Positions 39,665 through 40,868 of a stretch of DNA of 40,868 nt are shown here, one piece after another. A program made the position numbers and the translations under genes. Location of the stretch: positions 1-40,868 of the forward strand of contig SFPC01000006.1 of NCBI GenBank assembly GCA_004552195.1. The letters run 5' to 3'. Positions within the stretch are counted from its first letter, which is position 1. Every line of letters starts with the position of its first letter. The notes beneath the pieces were generated by a model. The model was not told the DNA's origin and made no database searches. It was given only the letters and a program-made list of their open reading frames with translations. Source of the stretch: Bacteroidales bacterium (GTDB taxonomy: Bacteria > Bacteroidota > Bacteroidia > Bacteroidales > Bacteroidaceae).

Positions 39665-40681
39665 ATGAAACCTCTTTATCGCAACCTTTTCTTGCTATTT
39701 GGTGTGGCGGCCATCATCGTCATGCTGTGTACCTTCGATGTGGACTATTCCCAGCTGGTACAAAATCTGGGTCGAGCCGGTCTGTACCTGCCCGCAGTGG
39801 TTGGTGTTTGGGTAATCGTTTACGCCTTCAATGCTTGGGCATTTCAGTTAATAGTCAATAGCGGCATACATAGTAAGCATCTCAGTTTTCGCCATGCTTA
39901 CAAACTCACCGTGTCGGGTTTTGCCTTCAGTTACACCACTCCGTTTGGCTTTGGTGGCGGCCCTTATCGCGTGATGGAGCTCAGTGCCCATATCGGTGTA
40001 CCTCGTGCCATGTCGTCAGTGGTGCTCTATTCCATGATGCACATTCTTTCGCACATTTGTTTGTGGAGTTCTGCCGCAGTGCTTTTTGCACTGGTTTATA
40101 CAGAGAAGATGAACCCTTTCCTTTGGGGCTTGTTCGGTGTTTTTGTCTTTGTGGTCATTCTTGTGTTGGCTCTTTTTCGCCTGTGTTATCGGCGTGGAGT
40201 CATCGTCCGCCTGTTTCAGCCATTGCTCCATCTTCCCTACATCAAGCGGTGGGCCCGCAAGTTTTATGCGGCGCGGCTTGCCGATATGCAGAAAGTAGAT
40301 GCCGGCGTAGCCTATCTTCATTCCCAGCCCCGTGCCTTTTGGCTATCTCTGCTTTGGGAATATGTGGCTCGTGTGGTCAATGCTTTTGAATATTATTTCA
40401 TACTTCTCTCCTTGGGCGTAAACCTCACTTTTGTGGATGCCATCCTTGTGCTTGCCTTCTCTTCTCTCATCGGCAACATCCTTTTCTTCCTTCCCATGCA
40501 ACTTGGAGCTCGCGAGGGAGGACTTTCCTTGATTGTACGGATATTAGGACTCAGCGCACCGGGTATAGGCATCTTTACCAGTCTTTACACCCGTGTACGC
40601 GAATTAGTGTGGATATTTATTGGTGTCAGCTTAGTCAAAGTGGGCAACAAGCACATTATGCAAAGCAAAACTGACTCATAA
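39665..40681 (+). CDS. UPF0104 / flippase-like (lysylphosphatidylglycerol synthase TM-region family) membrane protein
   Basis: A 338-aa membrane protein with about eight hydrophobic segments. It has an early block TPFGFGGGPYRVMEL and a late block FFLPMQLGAREGGLSLIVRILG, both characteristic of the LPG_synthase_TM (UPF0104, AglD/YbhN/MprF-like) family. These proteins are thought to translocate or otherwise handle lipid-linked head groups. It lacks the soluble catalytic domain of MprF. The ATG at 39665 fits the hydrophobic start MKPLYRNLFLLFGV. It ends the visible cluster; the downstream gene, if any, lies beyond the window. Confidence 0.88.
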   Translation: MKPLYRNLFLLFGVAAIIVMLCTFDVDYSQLVQNLGRAGLYLPAVVGVWVIVYAFNAWAFQLIVNSGIHSKHLSFRHAYKLTVSGFAFSYTTPFGFGGGPYRVMELSAHIGVPRAMSSVVLYSMMHILSHICLWSSAAVLFALVYTEKMNPFLWGLFGVFVFVVILVLALFRLCYRRGVIVRLFQPLLHLPYIKRWARKFYAARLADMQKVDAGVAYLHSQPRAFWLSLLWEYVARVVNAFEYYFILLSLGVNLTFVDAILVLAFSSLIGNILFFLPMQLGAREGGLSLIVRILGLSAPGIGIFTSLYTRVRELVWIFIGVSLVKVGNKHIMQSKTDS

Positions 40682-40868
40682 CGGTTTTCCGGCTTCTCTT
40701 GTAAAGAGGTCCTGAGAAAAAGTTTAGACGATGAGAAGGTTACGTACTCTGAACGTCTGTTTGGCATAAGCAAGATGGATAGCCTGCAGACGAAAAATGT
40801 GATTTTGCACAAAAAAAGTACGTAGGGGCTTTTGGGGCTTGTATGAAACGAAGCATTCTTACAAGCGA
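40682..40868. other. Right window edge, no gene seen
   Basis: No ORF, tRNA or clear terminator is visible. The adjoining gene, which could complete the lipid-type cluster, is outside the window. Confidence 0.5.

Overview
The window looks like a piece of a Bacteroidales chromosome (Bacteroidaceae/Prevotellaceae-like). The evidence is Bacteroidetes-type promoters (TTTG, about 20 nt, TAnnTTTG), no obvious Shine-Dalgarno sequences, a TonB-dependent receptor with a carboxypeptidase-regulatory-like N-terminus, a PorE-like OmpA lipoprotein, a secreted protein with a type IX secretion (T9SS) C-terminal sorting domain, a DUF1460 amidase, and many palindromic intergenic repeats. I cannot name the species from sequence alone.

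Layout. 1-2300: an IS3-family insertion sequence with a readable -1 frameshift site, set among dispersed intergenic repeats; a small transcription unit may lie at 2110-2240. 2301-5012: orphan TonB-dependent receptor (-), then tRNA-Arg(TCT) with its own promoter and terminator. 5136-12421: a glycine cleavage operon (-) in transcription order lipoate ligase, gcvT, gcvH, gcvPA, gcvPB, lpd, with a promoter at the top and a terminator at the end. It encodes every protein of the complex plus a ligase that can lipoylate GcvH. The P protein is split into two subunits. 12461-16241: PorE-like lipoprotein, then a MlaE/MlaF lipid-transport ABC pair. 16242-17588: a gene-free stretch with an orphan promoter/attenuator-like leader, a palindrome array, a second copy of the repeat seen near the IS, and the structured leader of the T9SS cargo gene (17589-20213).

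20373-29000: NADP-type glutamate dehydrogenase (-) with a palindrome in its leader, two different polyprenyl-phosphate sugar-1-phosphate transferases in tandem, a small lipoprotein, a UvrD/PcrA helicase, and two convergent family 2 glycosyltransferases separated by repeats. 29190-34396: HtpG, DUF1460 lipoprotein amidase, a minus-strand YtxH / holin-superfamily-III / small-protein cluster, and a SPOR lipoprotein. 34555-40681: rlmN and pdxA, then nucleotidyltransferase, ATP-grasp-like protein, CDP-alcohol phosphatidyltransferase and UPF0104/flippase-like membrane protein, all on the + strand.

The last four genes look like a polar-lipid head-group module: a nucleotidyltransferase to activate a head group, an integral-membrane transferase to join it to lipid, an ATP-grasp enzyme that could modify it and a flippase-like protein. 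This is the best candidate for an undescribed system. The most interesting non-coding signals are the orphan leader at 16377-16600, the structured leader at 17361-17588, the hairpin element inside the gcv operon, and the gdhA leader palindrome.
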